Shown here in pieces: positions 36,940-37,672 of a DNA stretch of 37,672 bases; within the stretch, counting starts at the first letter, position 1; each line of letters opens with the position of its first letter. A program made the position numbers and the translations under genes. Location: NCBI GenBank assembly GCA_023245195.1, contig JAHFKU010000005.1:1-37672 (forward strand), given 5' to 3'. The notes under the pieces were generated by a model. That model had not been told where the DNA came from and made no database searches. It saw nothing but the letters and a program-made list of their open reading frames with translations. The DNA is from Candidatus Staskawiczbacteria bacterium. Lineage in GTDB: Bacteria > Patescibacteriota > Minisyncoccia > Minisyncoccales > Staskawiczbacteraceae.

Positions 36940-36964
36940 CATTATATATAATGTTATAATGATT
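36929..36964. promoter_or_regulatory. Second copy of the palindromic operator, upstream of murC
   Basis: A 36-bp perfect palindrome sharing the 28-bp core of 36581-36608 exactly. It overlaps the last codons of the regulator (TCA TTA TAA) and contains TATAAT at 36955-36960, so it could be both operator and -10 for murC. Confidence 0.82.
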
Positions 36965-36967
36965 TTC

Positions 36968-37003
36968 TGGGAAAATTAAATGGGAAAAGTAGATGGGAAA
37001 ATT
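36968..37003 (+). repeat. Three TGGGAAA direct repeats upstream of murC
   Basis: TGGGAAAA-type units at 36968, 36981 and 36994, period 13 bp. They recall MraZ boxes in sequence (TGGG) but not in spacing (10 bp). They may instead be a 7+6-nt word array before the start codon, as at other genes here. Confidence 0.65.
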
Positions 37004-37014
37004 AACAGAGATTT

Positions 37015-37672
37015 ATGAAAATTCATTTTATCGGTATTGGGGGAATAGGGGTGTCTTCGTTGGCACAGTACTATTTGCAAAAAGGGTATGAGATTTCAGG
37101 CTCTGATTTAGCATCTTCAGAAATCACTGATTTTTTAAAAAACAAAGGCGTAGAAATTTTTATTGGAAATAATCCTGAAAATATTAAAGAGGGGATTGAC
37201 CTGGTAATTTATAGCCCGGCGGTCAAGGCAGATAATCCGGAACTGCTAAAAGCTAAAAGCTATAAGCTAAAAGCCATTACGTACCCCGAGGCGTTGGGTG
37301 AGCTTACGCGCCAATATACGACGATAGCCGTTTCTGGGAGCCACGGAAAAAGCACTACAACAGCGCTGATAGCCTTGGTTTTGATAAAAGCGGGAATTGA
37401 CCCAACGGTTATTGTGGGTACTAAATTGAAGGAATTTGGGAATAGTAACTTTCGGTTTGGCAAATCAAAATATTTGGTGATTGAAGCCTGTGAATACGAT
37501 GATTCGTTTAATAATTATTTCCCCAAAATTACGGTCGTTACCAATGTTGATAAAGAACATTTAGATTATTTTAAAACCTTTGCCAATGTGGTAAAAACGT
37601 TTAAGGAATTTATTTTTAAGTTGCCGAAAGAAGGGTTTTTGGTGGCTAATAAAGACGATAAAAATTTGGTAA
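37015..37672 (+). CDS. murC: UDP-N-acetylmuramate-L-alanine ligase, N-terminal part (cut by window end)
   Basis: The first 219 codons. MKIHFIGIGGIGVSSLAQYYL is the Rossmann-like N-terminal domain, ATP site GSHGKSTTTALIAL (G108-K112), then EACEYDDSFNNYFPKITVVTNVDKEHLDYF. MurC adds L-Ala to UDP-MurNAc in the cytoplasm. Codons around 78-87 consist of four heptanucleotides (CTAAAAG type) read as LLKAKSYKLKA; the length of the segment is normal, so existing sequence was replaced rather than extended. It lies apart from the mraZ-ftsI cluster and may be controlled by the ArsR-like regulator. Confidence 0.95.
   Translation, partial: MKIHFIGIGGIGVSSLAQYYLQKGYEISGSDLASSEITDFLKNKGVEIFIGNNPENIKEGIDLVIYSPAVKADNPELLKAKSYKLKAITYPEALGELTRQYTTIAVSGSHGKSTTTALIALVLIKAGIDPTVIVGTKLKEFGNSNFRFGKSKYLVIEACEYDDSFNNYFPKITVVTNVDKEHLDYFKTFANVVKTFKEFIFKLPKEGFLVANKDDKNLV
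37246..37273 (+). repeat. Heptanucleotide array inside murC
   Basis: CTAAAAG, CTAAAAG, CTATAAG, CTAAAAG in exact 7-nt register within coding sequence. Confidence 0.83.

Overview
The window looks like a chromosomal segment of a Candidate Phyla Radiation (Patescibacteria) bacterium. Evidence seen: AT-rich genes; small membrane or hypothetical proteins between housekeeping genes; a histidine kinase with the ASHQLRTPL-type H-box; two tRNAs without encoded CCA; isolated single genes of nucleotide synthesis (purC, pyrB) without their pathways; a split division cluster (mraZ-rsmH-ftsL-ftsI at 15-18.6 kb, murC at the right edge). The phylum is an inference; no rRNA is present.

Layout. 0-4 kb: type IV pilin-like protein, a HAMP-PAS histidine kinase and three stand-alone receiver proteins. 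4.4-6.1 kb: fatty acid desaturase and a coiled-coil lipoprotein. 6.3-8.6 kb: tRNA-Trp, mltG and a surface protein. 8.6-10 kb: L10-type leader RNA, rplJ and rplL. 10-14.5 kb: a 34-aa membrane peptide, small proteins and a membrane-anchored Clp ATPase with a degenerate first AAA module. 14.5-18.6 kb: division genes behind a MraZ-type operator. 18.6-24.2 kb: tRNA-Glu with a linked orphan gene (minus strand), amino acid permease, CaCA exchanger, P-type ATPase. 24.2-30.2 kb: purC, M50 protease, orphan, rmuC, rplU, pyrB, prmC. 30.5-34.2 kb: membrane protein, small acidic protein and a TraG/VirD4-like ATPase. 34.3-37.7 kb: efp and a PolX-type HhH protein (minus), a 46-aa peptide (minus), thpR, an ArsR-like regulator between two copies of one palindrome, and murC (cut by the window edge).

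Expression signals fall into two styles. Some genes have an extended -10 hexamer 6-7 nt before the start codon and are probably leaderless (10304, permease, rmuC, rplU, possibly thpR). Others form self-contained cassettes with a promoter or candidate promoter, a leader with a Shine-Dalgarno site, one gene and a hairpin terminator (desaturase, lipoprotein, 34-aa and 46-aa peptides, purC, M50 protease, orphan 26426, pyrB). Most remaining genes have no Shine-Dalgarno site and start directly after a repeat block.

The most unusual content is the repeat landscape. (1) Heptanucleotide arrays: tandem 7-nt AT-rich words, different at each locus, often as an inverted pair, with the 3' block abutting or containing the start codon of about 15 genes; one lies inside murC. 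(2) A 174-229 bp nested inverted-repeat element in three copies, two of which supply the stop codon of the upstream gene. (3) A pair of elements with identical 16-bp inverted ends upstream of rplJ and the P-type ATPase. (4) A 185-bp fold-back overlapping the end of prmC. (5) Short palindromes inserted in frame in prmC, rplU, the TraG-like ATPase, the PolX-type protein and the P-type ATPase. (6) Perfect, nearly loop-less palindromes of 28-54 bp at gene borders. Both tRNAs also carry C instead of U at T-loop position 55.
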